A stretch of DNA of 64,000 nucleotides from Pseudobutyrivibrio sp. YE44 (GCF_900104335.1 NZ_FMXT01000001.1:124001-188000); one strand, 5' to 3'. Numbered from the stretch's first letter, positions 17,432-26,451 are shown. Numbers and translations are program-made. Notes: generated by a model from the sequence alone, not told the origin.

Positions 17432-18817
17432 ATGGGGATTTTAGCTGCATTTATGGTGCCTCATCCACCGATGATTGTGCCAGAAATAGGTAAAGGTTCA
17501 GAAGAGTGTGTTAGGGAAACTATAAATTCTTATGAGAAGGTGGCAGATGAAATAGCAGAGCTTAAGCCTGAGACAATTATCATAACCAGCCCTCATAGTG
17601 TAATGTACTCAGACTATTTTCATATTTCACCTAGAAAGGGCGCAAAGGGCTCCTTTGCAAATTTTAGAGCGCCACAGGTTTCTTTTCAGGAAGATTATGA
17701 TGAAGAGCTGAGAGATAAGATTTGCGATTTATGTGAGGAAATAGACTTCCCAGCAGGATTATTGGGAGAACATAATCCTGAGCTAGATCATGGAACCATG
17801 GTGCCCCTTTGGTTCATTAGAAATAAATATAAAGAGGGCAGAATAATTCGTATTGGATTGTCAGGTCTAGGCCTTGTAGAACATTATGCCTTGGGGGAGC
17901 TTATTCAAAAGGCTGTAGAAGAAACAGGAAGAAAAGTGGTTTTTATAGCAAGTGGAGATTTGTCACATAAGTTGCAGGAAAATGGTCCATATGGTTTTGC
18001 AAAGGAAGGTCCCATCTATGATTCAAAAATAATGGATGTGGCTGGTCGTGCAGCCTTTGGGGAAATGCTTGAATTTAGTGAGGATTTATGTGATAAAGCA
18101 GCTGAGTGCGGACATCGCTCCTTCGTAATAATGGCAGGAGCATTAAACGGTCTCAAGGTGGAGGTTAAGGTATATTCTCATCAGGATGTAACAGGCGTTG
18201 GTTATGGAATAGCATCTTTTTATCCTAAAGGGAAAGATGTTAGCCGCAATTTCCGTGAAAGCTATTTAAGTAAGTTAAGGGATGAATTGAGTGAGATTTC
18301 AAAGAATTCTGACGCTTATGTTCAGTTGGCTAGAAAGTCACTTGAATCATATATCTTAAATAGACAGGTAATAAGTGTTCCTGATGACCTTCCATCAGAG
18401 ATGCTTTCAAAACAAGCGGGAGCCTTTGTGTCTATACATAAGGCTGGTCGACTTCGCGGGTGCATTGGCACAATACTTCCTACTACAGAAAATGTGGCAG
18501 TAGAAATAATAAACAACGCTATTAGTGCATCCACAAGGGATCCACGTTTTGATCCAATTAGACCGGAGGAATTGCCATTTCTTGAAATCAATGTAGATGT
18601 ATTAGGTGACCCAGAGGATATTTCTGGTCCAGAGAAGTTGGATGTTAGAAGATATGGTGTAATTGTAAGCTCCGGAAATCGTAGAGGATTATTGCTTCCT
18701 GATCTGGATGGTGTAGACACCGTTGAACAGCAGATCTCCATAGCTCGTCAAAAAGGTGGAATATCACCGGATGAAAAAGTAAAACTACAGCGTTTTGAAG
18801 TGGTAAGACATGTATAA
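17432..18817 (+). CDS. AmmeMemoRadiSam fusion: LigB/Memo-like domain plus AMMECR1 domain
   Basis: Residues 1-265 resemble class III extradiol dioxygenases and Memo proteins: MVPHPPMIVPEIGKG at the start, TSPHSVMYSDYF, and ASGDLSHKLQ with candidate metal-binding histidines. Residues 285-461 are an AMMECR1 domain: AGAFVSIHKAGRLRGCIGTI, ASTRDPRFDPI, GLLLPDLDGVDTVEQQI. It is 31 bases downstream of its radical SAM partner with AGGAG before the ATG. The two domains are separate genes in some genomes and fused in others. Metal dependence is likely; the substrate is unknown. Confidence 0.88.
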   Translation: MGILAAFMVPHPPMIVPEIGKGSEECVRETINSYEKVADEIAELKPETIIITSPHSVMYSDYFHISPRKGAKGSFANFRAPQVSFQEDYDEELRDKICDLCEEIDFPAGLLGEHNPELDHGTMVPLWFIRNKYKEGRIIRIGLSGLGLVEHYALGELIQKAVEETGRKVVFIASGDLSHKLQENGPYGFAKEGPIYDSKIMDVAGRAAFGEMLEFSEDLCDKAAECGHRSFVIMAGALNGLKVEVKVYSHQDVTGVGYGIASFYPKGKDVSRNFRESYLSKLRDELSEISKNSDAYVQLARKSLESYILNRQVISVPDDLPSEMLSKQAGAFVSIHKAGRLRGCIGTILPTTENVAVEIINNAISASTRDPRFDPIRPEELPFLEINVDVLGDPEDISGPEKLDVRRYGVIVSSGNRRGLLLPDLDGVDTVEQQISIARQKGGISPDEKVKLQRFEVVRHV

Positions 18818-18876
18818 TTAAAATGAACTGTGCTATAATTTTGGATAGTTTAAGACACAATTCAAAGGAGGATATC

Positions 18877-19179
18877 ATGGTAAAGCATATTATTTTATGG
18901 ACACTTAAGGATGAGCTTTCAGATTCGGAAAAGCAGCAGGTAAAGCAGGGGATAAAGGAAGGACTTGAGGGCCTTGCTGGAAAGATTCCTGGAATGGTTG
19001 ACATCAAGGTAAATATTAATGGTCTTACAAGCTCAAATGCAGATTTAATGCTTGATTCCACTTTTGAAAGTGAAGAGGCATTAAAGGGCTATGCTGTTCA
19101 TCCTGAGCACGTGGCAGTTGCTGATGGAAAGGTTAGACCTTATACAAAAATCAGAAGTTGCTTAGACTTTGAAGTGTAA
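18877..19179 (+). CDS. Dabb family (stress-responsive alpha/beta barrel) protein
   Basis: The 100-residue protein has the MVKHIILWTLKDE start and the later AVHPEHVAVADGKVRPY of dimeric alpha/beta-barrel (Dabb) proteins, a ferredoxin-like fold of small enzymes and stress proteins with no general function. I chose the ATG at 18877 because AAAGGAGG lies just upstream; a longer frame from 18823 has none. It follows the AmmeMemoRadiSam fusion after 59 bases and may be cotranscribed. Confidence 0.85.
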   Translation: MVKHIILWTLKDELSDSEKQQVKQGIKEGLEGLAGKIPGMVDIKVNINGLTSSNADLMLDSTFESEEALKGYAVHPEHVAVADGKVRPYTKIRSCLDFEV

Positions 19180-19202
19180 AAAATATATAGTGGCAGAATA
19201 AA

Positions 19203-19233
19203 AAAGAATAGCAGTTCAGGTTGCTATTCTTTT
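19203..19233. terminator. Bidirectional terminator overlapping the end of the HD gene
   Basis: AAAGAATAGCA and TGCTATTCTTTT pair across an eight-base loop. The stem contains the stop codon of the convergent minus-strand gene (19224-19226). Confidence 0.8.
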
Positions 19234-19811
19234 ATATTACCCTTTTTTACATTATCTTCAATTATAGAATTAACTAGTTCAAAAAGCTTTTCGGAACCAA
19301 GCTTGGTTTTATCCTGGCGACCGTGAACTTGAGTAGAAGTTATTCCACGCTTTTTCCAATCTTCACCTCCGTTGCTGTCGTTTAGCATAAGAGGTTGAAG
19401 GTTATCCATGGCACGGGCAAATTTAGCTTCTGCAGTTTCATAGGCTTCAAATTCATCAAAGAGAGCAATAAGTTCAGCTTTTTGATCTTCAGGTAAAAGA
19501 GAAAAGATTCGCTCTTTTGCAGCATCTTCTCTAGCTTTTTGTGTCTTGAGATTTTCTGTGTCATATGCATAGGTATCACCTGCATCAATTTCCACGATGT
19601 CGTGAATGAGGCACATAAGCATAACTTTACCAATATCAACTGGTTCATTGGAATATTCTCTAAGGAGATAAGCCATTATGGCCATATGCCAGGCATGCTC
19701 TGCATCATTTTCGTTTCTACCATGGCCAGAAAGATGGGTCTGTCTAAGTATATTTTTCTCTTTGTCAATTTCTAATGCAAAGTCCATTTGTTGCTGTAGT
19801 CGTTTGTCCAT
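19224..19811 (-). CDS. HD-domain phosphohydrolase (YfbR/HDDC2-like)
   Basis: The 195-residue protein has the HD metal motif: DAEHAWHMAIMAYL (first His), LIHDIVEIDAGD (HD pair) and a distal Asp in ARAMDNLQPLML. The arrangement matches YfbR/HDDC2-type 5'-deoxyribonucleotidases, which remove the phosphate from dNMPs. It is a single minus-strand gene flanked by a shared terminator and by the divergent ddh gene. Substrate specificity is inferred from the family. Confidence 0.85.
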   Translation of the reverse strand: MDKRLQQQMDFALEIDKEKNILRQTHLSGHGRNENDAEHAWHMAIMAYLLREYSNEPVDIGKVMLMCLIHDIVEIDAGDTYAYDTENLKTQKAREDAAKERIFSLLPEDQKAELIALFDEFEAYETAEAKFARAMDNLQPLMLNDSNGGEDWKKRGITSTQVHGRQDKTKLGSEKLFELVNSIIEDNVKKGNIKE

Positions 19812-19984
19812 GTTTTTGCTCCTTATTAGAATGATGAAACTATTTTATCCTCTTTTAAAGAGGGATTCAACAAGAGGGTTACAGATATACAAAGAACTTA
19901 TGATATCTATACATTTGTCTCTTTTATTTATGTTATTAATTGTTATAATTATTTGTAGCTATTAACAGATCATGGAGGAAAAAG

Positions 19985-20962
19985 ATGATTAAAGTTGGTA
20001 TATTAGGTTACGGAAACCTAGGACGTGGAGTAGAAGCAGCGGTTTCATTAAGCGAGGATATGGAACTTGTTGCCATTTATACAAGAAGAGACCCAAAGAC
20101 AGTTACAGTAAAAACAAATACACCAGTTAAGAGTACAGCTGACTTGGATACAGGAAAAGAGGATATTGATGTTTTGGTTATCTGTGGTGGTAGTGCTACA
20201 GATCTTCCTGAAATGACACCTAAGTATGCGAAGCTTTACAATGTAATTGATTCCTTTGATACACACGCAAGAATTCCGGAGCATTTTGCAAATGTAGATT
20301 CAGCTTCAAAAGATGCTGGAAAGATTGGTCTAATCTCTTGCGGATGGGATCCAGGAATGTTTTCATTAAATCGTTTATATGCTACATCAATCCTTCCAAA
20401 GGGACAGGCTTATACATTCTGGGGCAAGGGTGTTAGCCAGGGACACTCAGATGCTATTCGTCGTATCGATGGAGTTGTTGATGCTAGACAATATACGGTT
20501 CCAGTTCCAGCAGCTCTTGAAAGAGTTAGAAGTGGAGAGAATCCAGAACTTACTACTAGAGAAAAACATACTAGAGAGTGTTTTGTAGTTGTTGAAGAGG
20601 GGGCTGATAAGGCTCGTATAGAAAAAGAGATTAAGGAGATGCCTAACTACTTCTCAGATTACGATACAACAGTAAACTTTATTTCTGCTGAGGAGCTTAA
20701 GGCAAACCATAGTGGTCTACCACATGGAGGAAGTGTGATTTACACTGGCGAGACAGGTTTTGATGGTAACAAGCATGTTATCGAATATCGTTTAGACTTA
20801 GATTCTAATCCAGAATTTACCGGAGCTACACTTACAGCATATGCAAGAGCTGTTGCTCGTCTTAACGCTGAAGGTGTCACAGGTGCAAAAACAGTATTTG
20901 ACATTGCACCAGCATATCTATCACCAATAAATCCTGAAGAGCTTAGAGCTCACTTCTTATAA
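19985..20962 (+). CDS. ddh: meso-Diaminopimelate D-dehydrogenase
   Basis: The 325-residue protein begins MIKVGILGYGNLGRGVE, a Rossmann NADP-binding motif, and contains SCGWDPGMFSLNRLY and GKGVSQGHSDAIRRIDGV, which line the active site of meso-DAP dehydrogenase. It makes meso-diaminopimelate from tetrahydrodipicolinate and ammonia in one step, feeding lysine and peptidoglycan synthesis. ATGGAGG lies just before the start, and the gene is monocistronic with a strong terminator. Confidence 0.95.
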   Translation: MIKVGILGYGNLGRGVEAAVSLSEDMELVAIYTRRDPKTVTVKTNTPVKSTADLDTGKEDIDVLVICGGSATDLPEMTPKYAKLYNVIDSFDTHARIPEHFANVDSASKDAGKIGLISCGWDPGMFSLNRLYATSILPKGQAYTFWGKGVSQGHSDAIRRIDGVVDARQYTVPVPAALERVRSGENPELTTREKHTRECFVVVEEGADKARIEKEIKEMPNYFSDYDTTVNFISAEELKANHSGLPHGGSVIYTGETGFDGNKHVIEYRLDLDSNPEFTGATLTAYARAVARLNAEGVTGAKTVFDIAPAYLSPINPEELRAHFL

Positions 20963-20971
20963 TAATTAGAA

Positions 20972-21013
20972 AAGGCTACTGTTTCTCACCTTTTGTGAGA
21001 GACAGTAGCCTTT
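20972..21013. terminator. Bidirectional terminator between ddh and the EamA gene
   Basis: AAGGCTACTGT pairs with ACAGTAGCCTT, extended inward by TCTCAC/GTGAGA, with T-rich flanks on both sides. Confidence 0.88.
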
Positions 21014-21021
21014 ATTAAATA

Positions 21022-21882
21022 TTATTCTTTTAGATTCTTCTTCCATCTAATAATAGCTACTCCAATAATTATCGTATATCCGATAATACTAAGGAAAGTT
21101 GGTGTTTCTCCAAGGAAGATGATACCAAGTAGAGCAGCAAAGATTACCTGGGTGTAATCGAAAACTGAAATTTCTTTTGCAGGTGCATATTTGTAAGCTG
21201 TTGTTATGGCAAACTGTCCAAGGGAAGCGCCAACTCCAGCTAGCAATAGACATGTCAACTGCCAAGGAGTCATATGAACATAATCTTTTATTAGAAATGG
21301 AAGAGTAACCAAACATGAAAAGCCTGAAAAGCTTATTACAATAACTGGAGTCTGAACTCCATTTCTGGTCATTTTTCTTACAAATACATAAGCTGTTCCG
21401 GCGCCAAAGCCACCAAATAATCCTACTAATGCAGGGAAGAAAGATGAGAAAGCCCCTGTAGGTCTAATAATAAATAATGCCCCTGTGAAGGCCACAATAG
21501 TTGTGAGAATATCAAAACGATTTGGCACTTCCTTTAAAATAAAAATAGAAAGAATAATAGCAAAGAAAGGTGACAGTTTATTTAACATATTAGCATCAGC
21601 GATTCCGAGACGGTCTATGGCGTAAAAATTTGCAATTAATCCGGAGGTTCCAAAGGCGCAACGCATAAATAGTGAAAGTCGATTTCCTTTTCCAACTTTG
21701 AAGCCGGTTTCAGATTTTGCAAGGGCTACTAAGGCCACAAAAAGAGCTACAAGATTTCTGAAGAAAGCTTTCTGCATAGTTGGCAAATCACCAGAGATTC
21801 TTACAAAGAAGGTCATAAGCGAGAAGCCGAATGCAGCCAGCAATATACAAATAATTCCCTTAAGCTTATTATTCTTAATCAT
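21022..21882 (-). CDS. EamA/DMT family transporter
   Basis: The 286-residue protein has about ten membrane helices in two EamA repeats. The first starts GIICILLAAFGFSLMTFFVR and contains FRNLVALFVALVAL. The second includes FAALLGIIFLGETPTFLSI, the usual end of an EamA repeat. Family members export or import amino acids, nucleotides or other small metabolites, and the substrate cannot be read from sequence. The gene is the second of a minus-strand pair, 13 bases after an acetyltransferase gene. Confidence 0.85.
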   Translation of the reverse strand: MIKNNKLKGIICILLAAFGFSLMTFFVRISGDLPTMQKAFFRNLVALFVALVALAKSETGFKVGKGNRLSLFMRCAFGTSGLIANFYAIDRLGIADANMLNKLSPFFAIILSIFILKEVPNRFDILTTIVAFTGALFIIRPTGAFSSFFPALVGLFGGFGAGTAYVFVRKMTRNGVQTPVIVISFSGFSCLVTLPFLIKDYVHMTPWQLTCLLLAGVGASLGQFAITTAYKYAPAKEISVFDYTQVIFAALLGIIFLGETPTFLSIIGYTIIIGVAIIRWKKNLKE

Positions 21883-21895
21883 TTTCGGTCTCCTT

Positions 21896-22375
21896 TTATT
21901 TTAGTAGCTTAAAATCTTTTATATTCATTTGCATATAAAAGGAATTGTTATTTCCATCACCAATGTATTTGAAGCCGAAATGTTCATAAAGCTTAATTGC
22001 GCGCTTATTGTCCTTCTCAACTTCCAACTGAACAATTTCCATATTGGTAGCTTTTGCTATTTTAAAGGCTTCCGTAATAATTCTAAATAAGGTTTTTCCT
22101 TTTAGGAAACCTAAGTCGTCACTTAGGGCTAAAGCTGTAATGTAGGCGATGTGTGTTTCTGAGTCATTGGAATAAAAGCTGATAAAGCCAACTGGAATAT
22201 CATTATGGAATTCAACGATAAAGTGACCATCCTCAAGCTGTTTCTTTATATAAATGTCTTTATATCTGTCGTCGGTGATAGCTCGAAGAAAATAAGTGTC
22301 CTTAAAATGATTAATCACTAGATTAAGTGCTTCGTAGGTTTTGATTTCCTTAACAGTGATATTGGTTTGAGACAT
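21896..22375 (-). CDS. GNAT family N-acetyltransferase
   Basis: The 159-residue protein has the GNAT core: GFISFYSNDSETHIAYITAL on the central strands, a FLKGKTLFRIITEAF helix in place of the usual acetyl-CoA loop, then VEKDNKRAIKLYEHFGFKYI, the RimI-like motif B. It transfers an acetyl group from acetyl-CoA to an unknown amine. The acetyl-CoA loop Q/RxxGxG/A is not well preserved. It is the first gene of the minus-strand pair with the EamA transporter. Confidence 0.82.
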   Translation of the reverse strand: MSQTNITVKEIKTYEALNLVINHFKDTYFLRAITDDRYKDIYIKKQLEDGHFIVEFHNDIPVGFISFYSNDSETHIAYITALALSDDLGFLKGKTLFRIITEAFKIAKATNMEIVQLEVEKDNKRAIKLYEHFGFKYIGDGNNNSFYMQMNIKDFKLLK

Positions 22376-22394
22376 AGTATTTTCCTTTCTTCTA

Positions 22395-22424
22395 TTGCTT
22401 TTTGTAGGAATAAATACGTATAAT
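22395..22424 (+). promoter_or_regulatory. Candidate promoter of the SpoIIE-phosphatase operon
   Basis: TTGCTT (22395-22400) and a perfect TATAAT (22419-22424) are 18 bases apart, 44 bases before the start codon. Confidence 0.5.
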
Positions 22425-22467
22425 TACATAGGGGAAATGATATACGAAAAGGGGAGATTTATCAAGT

Positions 22468-23991
22468 ATGCTCGATCAAAAAAAACGCCATTCGGTTGTG
22501 TTGATTTCACTTTTATATATGCTCTTTGTTTTAATACTGGCTCAGCTGGTTTTTCTAAGGGGAATTCACAATTTAAAAGACATATATCTTATTAATATCG
22601 GAATTGATTTTGTAGGTATGCTTACAGGTTTTACCCTTTATGTATGCTGTTATATTGATTTGCAAAAAACAGGTAATAATGTTAGGTATTTAATGGCTCT
22701 CATTAATACGACCTTCCTATCTTTATTTACAGATGGTGTTGCCTGGTTGGTAGATGAATTACCACAGTTTAGGTATGTTAATATTATGGATAATACCTTG
22801 TATTATCTGTGTACACCACTTTCGGCTTATTTCTTCTGGATGTACACCATGTCATATCTCAATATAAAAAAGAATTTGCTTAAGAAGCTTAGTAGAGCAG
22901 TTAGAGTAGGTCTTTATATTTCCATTTCAATCAGATTCATTAACATTTTTAATGGTATTTATTTTACCGTAAATGAGCTTGGAGTATATTCTCGAACCCA
23001 ATATAATTGGTTTTCTTTGGTTTATTCCATTGTCACGGTTTTGTCTGCTCTTGTAATGGTAATTATTGAGCGTAATCAGTTGGAAATTTATCAAGTGATC
23101 ACCTTCTTTATGTATACCTTTGCACCTGTAGCAGTAGGTATATTAACCATGTTTGTGTATGGACTTTCAATTGGTCCAGCTGTAATTATGCTGGATATTT
23201 TATTAATGTATTGCGTTCTCAATGTTTCGGAAGGGCAGGAAAAGGCGGCAGCTGCCAGAGATATGTCCCTGGCTGGAAAGATTCAGCAGGCTGTTTTACC
23301 TAGTGAGTTTCCATATTTGCCAGAGCGTAAAGAATTTGATTTGTATGCCACCATGACTCCTGCCAAAGAGGTTGGCGGTGACTTTTACGATTTCTTTATG
23401 GTGGATGAGGATGAATTGGCTCTTGTTATGGCAGATGTTTCTGGTAAGGGTATAGTTGCAGCTTTATTTATGATGGTTTCAAAAGCTCTTATAAAAAACG
23501 GCATTAGAAGAGGACAAAGTCCAGCTAATGTTTTAAAGGATGTTAACAACCAATTATGCGAGGGCAATAAAGCTAATATGTTTGTTACAGTATGGCTGGC
23601 TACAATAAACGTGAAAACAGGGGCAGGTATTTCTGCAAATGCAGGTCACGAACACCCTGTTATAAAACATGCTGACGGTCAATACGAATTATTGAAATAC
23701 AAGCATTCTCCTGCAGTTGCCACTATGGAGGATATTCCTTTTAAAGAGCATGAATTTCTGATGGAGCCTGGGGACAGCATTTTTGTTTATACTGATGGTG
23801 TGCCAGAGGCTAGCAATTCTGAAAACGAACTTTTTGGCACAGATAGAATGCTTAACGCACTAAATAAAGAACCTGATGCTAAGCCTGAAAAGGTTTTAGA
23901 AAATGTAATGAAGGGCATAAATAGTTTTGTAGCAGGTACAAAACAATTCGATGATATTACAATGCTTTGTATGACATATCATGGAGCGTAG
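22468..23991 (+). CDS. Membrane-anchored SpoIIE/RsbU-type PP2C phosphatase
   Basis: Residues 1-255 hold about seven to eight membrane helices. Residues 270-507 are a PPM-type phosphatase domain like RsbU/SpoIIE: AGKIQQAVLPSEFP, AKEVGGDFYDFF, LVMADVSGKGIVAALFM and DSIFVYTDGVPEASNS, with the metal-binding aspartates present. Such enzymes dephosphorylate anti-sigma-factor antagonists (STAS proteins) or related partners. No STAS or anti-sigma gene is adjacent; an unknown protein and a response regulator follow in the same operon. AAAGGGGAG precedes the ATG. Confidence 0.9.
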   Translation: MLDQKKRHSVVLISLLYMLFVLILAQLVFLRGIHNLKDIYLINIGIDFVGMLTGFTLYVCCYIDLQKTGNNVRYLMALINTTFLSLFTDGVAWLVDELPQFRYVNIMDNTLYYLCTPLSAYFFWMYTMSYLNIKKNLLKKLSRAVRVGLYISISIRFINIFNGIYFTVNELGVYSRTQYNWFSLVYSIVTVLSALVMVIIERNQLEIYQVITFFMYTFAPVAVGILTMFVYGLSIGPAVIMLDILLMYCVLNVSEGQEKAAAARDMSLAGKIQQAVLPSEFPYLPERKEFDLYATMTPAKEVGGDFYDFFMVDEDELALVMADVSGKGIVAALFMMVSKALIKNGIRRGQSPANVLKDVNNQLCEGNKANMFVTVWLATINVKTGAGISANAGHEHPVIKHADGQYELLKYKHSPAVATMEDIPFKEHEFLMEPGDSIFVYTDGVPEASNSENELFGTDRMLNALNKEPDAKPEKVLENVMKGINSFVAGTKQFDDITMLCMTYHGA

Positions 23992-24035
23992 TAATTAGTG
24001 GTTATAAGGTGAATAACATATTAAGGAGAAGAAAT

Positions 24036-24530
24036 ATGGATGCGTTATCAATGATTAGAGGTAAAGAGTTTTACGATGCTATCGTTGATTTTGATGATAG
24101 TGATGAGGCTAGAGAATACTACTATAATGTCATGGACACTCCAACTGGACGAAAGAATAAAGACGGCTCTGAAGAAACCGTGAGAGAGCGAATCCTTAAG
24201 GCCTATGGCATGCTTTTCTGTGAGGAGTTTAATTTAGAGCCTGGTCAGCCAGCGGGGGTTGATGAAGTTACCGATACTGCAGATCGATTATACATTGGAA
24301 GTATGGGCTACGATCCTAATCATTGGTACAGAATGAAATACCATTTTCCTGTTATTGATTTTGACAACTATGATAGATTTGCAGCCTTGGTTTTGGCGGA
24401 TATGAATTCTGGTCCACTTCACGAGGCAGCTATTAACGATGGTGAAACACTTGTGGTAGGTGAAGCTGATCCTTTGCACATGACACCAGAACAGAGAAAG
24501 AATCAAAAGATTAAGTCAGTGACACTTTAG
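24036..24530 (+). CDS. Hypothetical protein in the SpoIIE-phosphatase operon
   Basis: I do not recognise this 164-residue protein. It is acidic and soluble without a signal peptide or membrane segment. It starts MDALSMIRGKEFYDAIVDFD and has a tyrosine-rich EAREYYYNVMDTP stretch and a C-terminal part with HWYRMKYHFPVIDFDNYD. The ATG at 24036 follows AAGGAG by seven bases. It sits between the phosphatase (44 bases) and a response regulator (20 bases), so a role in that signalling unit is likely but unproven. Confidence 0.7.
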   Translation: MDALSMIRGKEFYDAIVDFDDSDEAREYYYNVMDTPTGRKNKDGSEETVRERILKAYGMLFCEEFNLEPGQPAGVDEVTDTADRLYIGSMGYDPNHWYRMKYHFPVIDFDNYDRFAALVLADMNSGPLHEAAINDGETLVVGEADPLHMTPEQRKNQKIKSVTL

Positions 24531-24550
24531 TTTGCAAGGGGGAAGCATTA

Positions 24551-25363
24551 ATGAAGATATTGGCAGTTGATGATGAAAAAAAATCTCTAGAGGCTATTTC
24601 TGACATAGTCAAGGAGGTTGCGCCAGATGCAACCTATATGGAATTCGATAATTCGCTTTCAGCCTTGGCAAAGGCCAGAGAAGAAGAGTTTGATGTTGCT
24701 TTTTTAGATGTAAATATGCCGGAACTTTCAGGTATAGATTTGGGAAAGTATTTAGTGGAGTTAAATCCTTTTATAAATGTTATTTATCTTACGGAGCACA
24801 AGGAATTTGGCTACGATGCCATGCAGCTTCACGCCAGTGGCTATATTCTAAAACCGGCGGTGGCTCGTAATGTAAAAAGAGAATTAGATGCTCTTAGATA
24901 TCCAGAGCTTAGAAAGAAATACAAGAGAGTTTTTGCTCAAACCTTTGGAAACTTTGAGTTGTTTGTTGATGGAGAGCCTGTGACTTTTAAATATAATAGA
25001 ACAAAAGAAATTGTTGCTGTGCTTATTAACAACAAAGGTGCCCAGACTTCAAATGGTGAGTTGATTGCCTGCCTTTGGGAGGATGATGGTGATCCAGACA
25101 AAAAGCTTTCTTATCTTTGTAACTTGAGACAAGATTTACAGAACACCTTCAAGAAACTTAAGCTTGATGGAATCATTTTAAAGCAGAGAGGAAGCATGGC
25201 CATAGCAGCTGATAAAATAGAATGTGATTTATTTGATTGGCTAGAAAAACGAAAGGCTTCTAAATATCAATATATGGGTGACTATATGAATCAGTATAGT
25301 TGGCCAGAATTTTTCCATGCGGAGCTTGATGAAATAAGCTATGCAATGGATGAAGAAGAATAA
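24551..25363 (+). CDS. Response regulator with SARP-like winged-helix output
   Basis: Residues 1-120 form a receiver domain: MKILAVDDEKKS with the acidic pair, FLDVNMPELSGIDL with the phosphorylated Asp, and YILKPA with the conserved Lys. Residues 130-230 form a winged-helix DNA-binding domain of the OmpR/SARP kind (FGNFELFVDGEPVTFKYNRT, LIACLWEDDGDPDKKLSYL). Regulators of this architecture occur in Clostridia near sensor proteins. The cognate kinase is not adjacent; the upstream phosphatase may instead control it. Confidence 0.85.
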   Translation: MKILAVDDEKKSLEAISDIVKEVAPDATYMEFDNSLSALAKAREEEFDVAFLDVNMPELSGIDLGKYLVELNPFINVIYLTEHKEFGYDAMQLHASGYILKPAVARNVKRELDALRYPELRKKYKRVFAQTFGNFELFVDGEPVTFKYNRTKEIVAVLINNKGAQTSNGELIACLWEDDGDPDKKLSYLCNLRQDLQNTFKKLKLDGIILKQRGSMAIAADKIECDLFDWLEKRKASKYQYMGDYMNQYSWPEFFHAELDEISYAMDEEE

Positions 25364-25408
25364 AAAAATGCAGTAAGTTGGTGCTAAAGTCCAGCTTACT
25401 GCATTTTT
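25364..25408. terminator. Bidirectional terminator between the regulator and thioesterase genes
   Basis: AAAAATGCAGTAAG pairs perfectly with CTTACTGCATTTTT across a 17-base loop that itself holds TTGG/CCAG-like pairing. Confidence 0.9.
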
Positions 25409-25436
25409 GATTTTTAGGCTAAATCATACTAGGTTA

Positions 25437-25820
25437 TTAGTGGTGGCCTTGAGCCTTTGCCATAAATTTTTCGTTATTGATAATGAAACGTTCATGTGTG
25501 CCCATTCCAATCATTCCGTTTTCATCAGAGCAAACCACTTCAAAGGTAAGCTTTCTACCATCAATCTCAATCAATGTAGCTTCACACATGATTGTCATGC
25601 CAATTGCACTAGGAGCCATGTGGCTAACATTAACCTTAGTTCCTACAGAGCCTAAGCCTTCCTCGAGCTCTGGCTGAATCATTTTCCAACAGGTTTCTTC
25701 CATAAGGGAAATCATTGCTGGTGTAGCAAATACTTCCAAAGCACCGCTGGTGAAAGCCTTTGCAGTGTTATCGAGAGTTACAACAGTTTCGGCATTGCCC
25801 TTCATTCCGATTTCTAACAT
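25437..25820 (-). CDS. Hotdog-fold thioesterase (FlK-like)
   Basis: The 127-residue protein resembles fluoroacetyl-CoA thioesterase-type hotdog proteins: LEVFATPAMISLMEETCW supplies the catalytic helix with Glu, followed by VGTKVNVSHMAPSAIGMT with the conserved His, and a C-terminal HERFIINNEKF. The family hydrolyses short or unusual acyl-CoA thioesters, often for detoxification. The substrate here is unknown. It is a single minus-strand gene ending in HH. Confidence 0.85.
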   Translation of the reverse strand: MLEIGMKGNAETVVTLDNTAKAFTSGALEVFATPAMISLMEETCWKMIQPELEEGLGSVGTKVNVSHMAPSAIGMTIMCEATLIEIDGRKLTFEVVCSDENGMIGMGTHERFIINNEKFMAKAQGHH

Positions 25821-25949
25821 CTTTCAAGTCTCCTTGTATTATATTTTAATGCTGTGAGTACTAACATTTATACCACAAAATTATACTCTTTTTGTGAATT
25901 AAGTGGTACAATATTTAAAAGTTATTATTGGTCTAGAAGGGGGGACAGT

Positions 25950-26327
25950 ATGATCAAGGAAGAAAACATTATCGATTTATCAGATTTTGCCGAGAGAGAC
26001 ATCAAAGAAGAAGTTGCGCATATTCGAGAGAGTATTACATCCTTAGAAAAGCTTATTGAGGCAAAGGAAAAAACTCTTCCTGATGATACTGGCAACAATA
26101 TGACCAGAAGCATCAAGGCTTCTATCCGAGAATACATTGAGGAAATTAGCTTACCTATTGAGCAGAAGTGCGACGTGCTTGAGGCAAAGCTTAACGCACT
26201 TCAGGAATCGGTTAACCAGGTTAAGGAAAGCCAGAGTATCAGAGGCAAGCTTTTAGTGGCAAACCTTATTGGTATCCTGCTTGTTTTAATCGCAAACCTA
26301 TATATAATTTTTTATGTAGGAGCATAA
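25950..26327 (+). CDS. Small coiled-coil protein with a C-terminal membrane anchor
   Basis: This 125-residue protein is not assigned to a family. Residues 1-95 are charged and helical with heptad-like spacing (EEVAHIRESITSLEKLIEAK; CDVLEAKLNALQESVNQV). Residues 103-122 form one hydrophobic helix (LLVANLIGILLVLIANLYII), which places the coiled coil in the cytoplasm as a tail-anchored protein. The start follows GGGGGG at 25950; an upstream ATG at 25854 has no ribosome-binding site. It stands alone before a terminator. Confidence 0.65.
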   Translation: MIKEENIIDLSDFAERDIKEEVAHIRESITSLEKLIEAKEKTLPDDTGNNMTRSIKASIREYIEEISLPIEQKCDVLEAKLNALQESVNQVKESQSIRGKLLVANLIGILLVLIANLYIIFYVGA

Positions 26328-26339
26328 GCAAAGCGAGTT

Positions 26340-26370
26340 AAAATCCGGTGTTGCATACACCGGATTTTTA
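26340..26370 (+). terminator. Terminator after the coiled-coil gene
   Basis: AAATCCGGTGT, short loop, ACACCGGATTTTT. It lies about 80 bases upstream of argS; no T-box-like leader is visible between them. Confidence 0.88.
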
Positions 26371-26451
26371 TGTTTAAATTATTATTTGAGCCAACAAAAT
26401 TAGTGTTTAAAGGTTCTATATATTTAGGAATTAAGATATACGGAGGACATG

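Noticed and set aside
26371-26451. A T-box leader before argS.
   Set aside because: The 80-base gap has no T-box sequence, specifier loop or terminator next to the gene.
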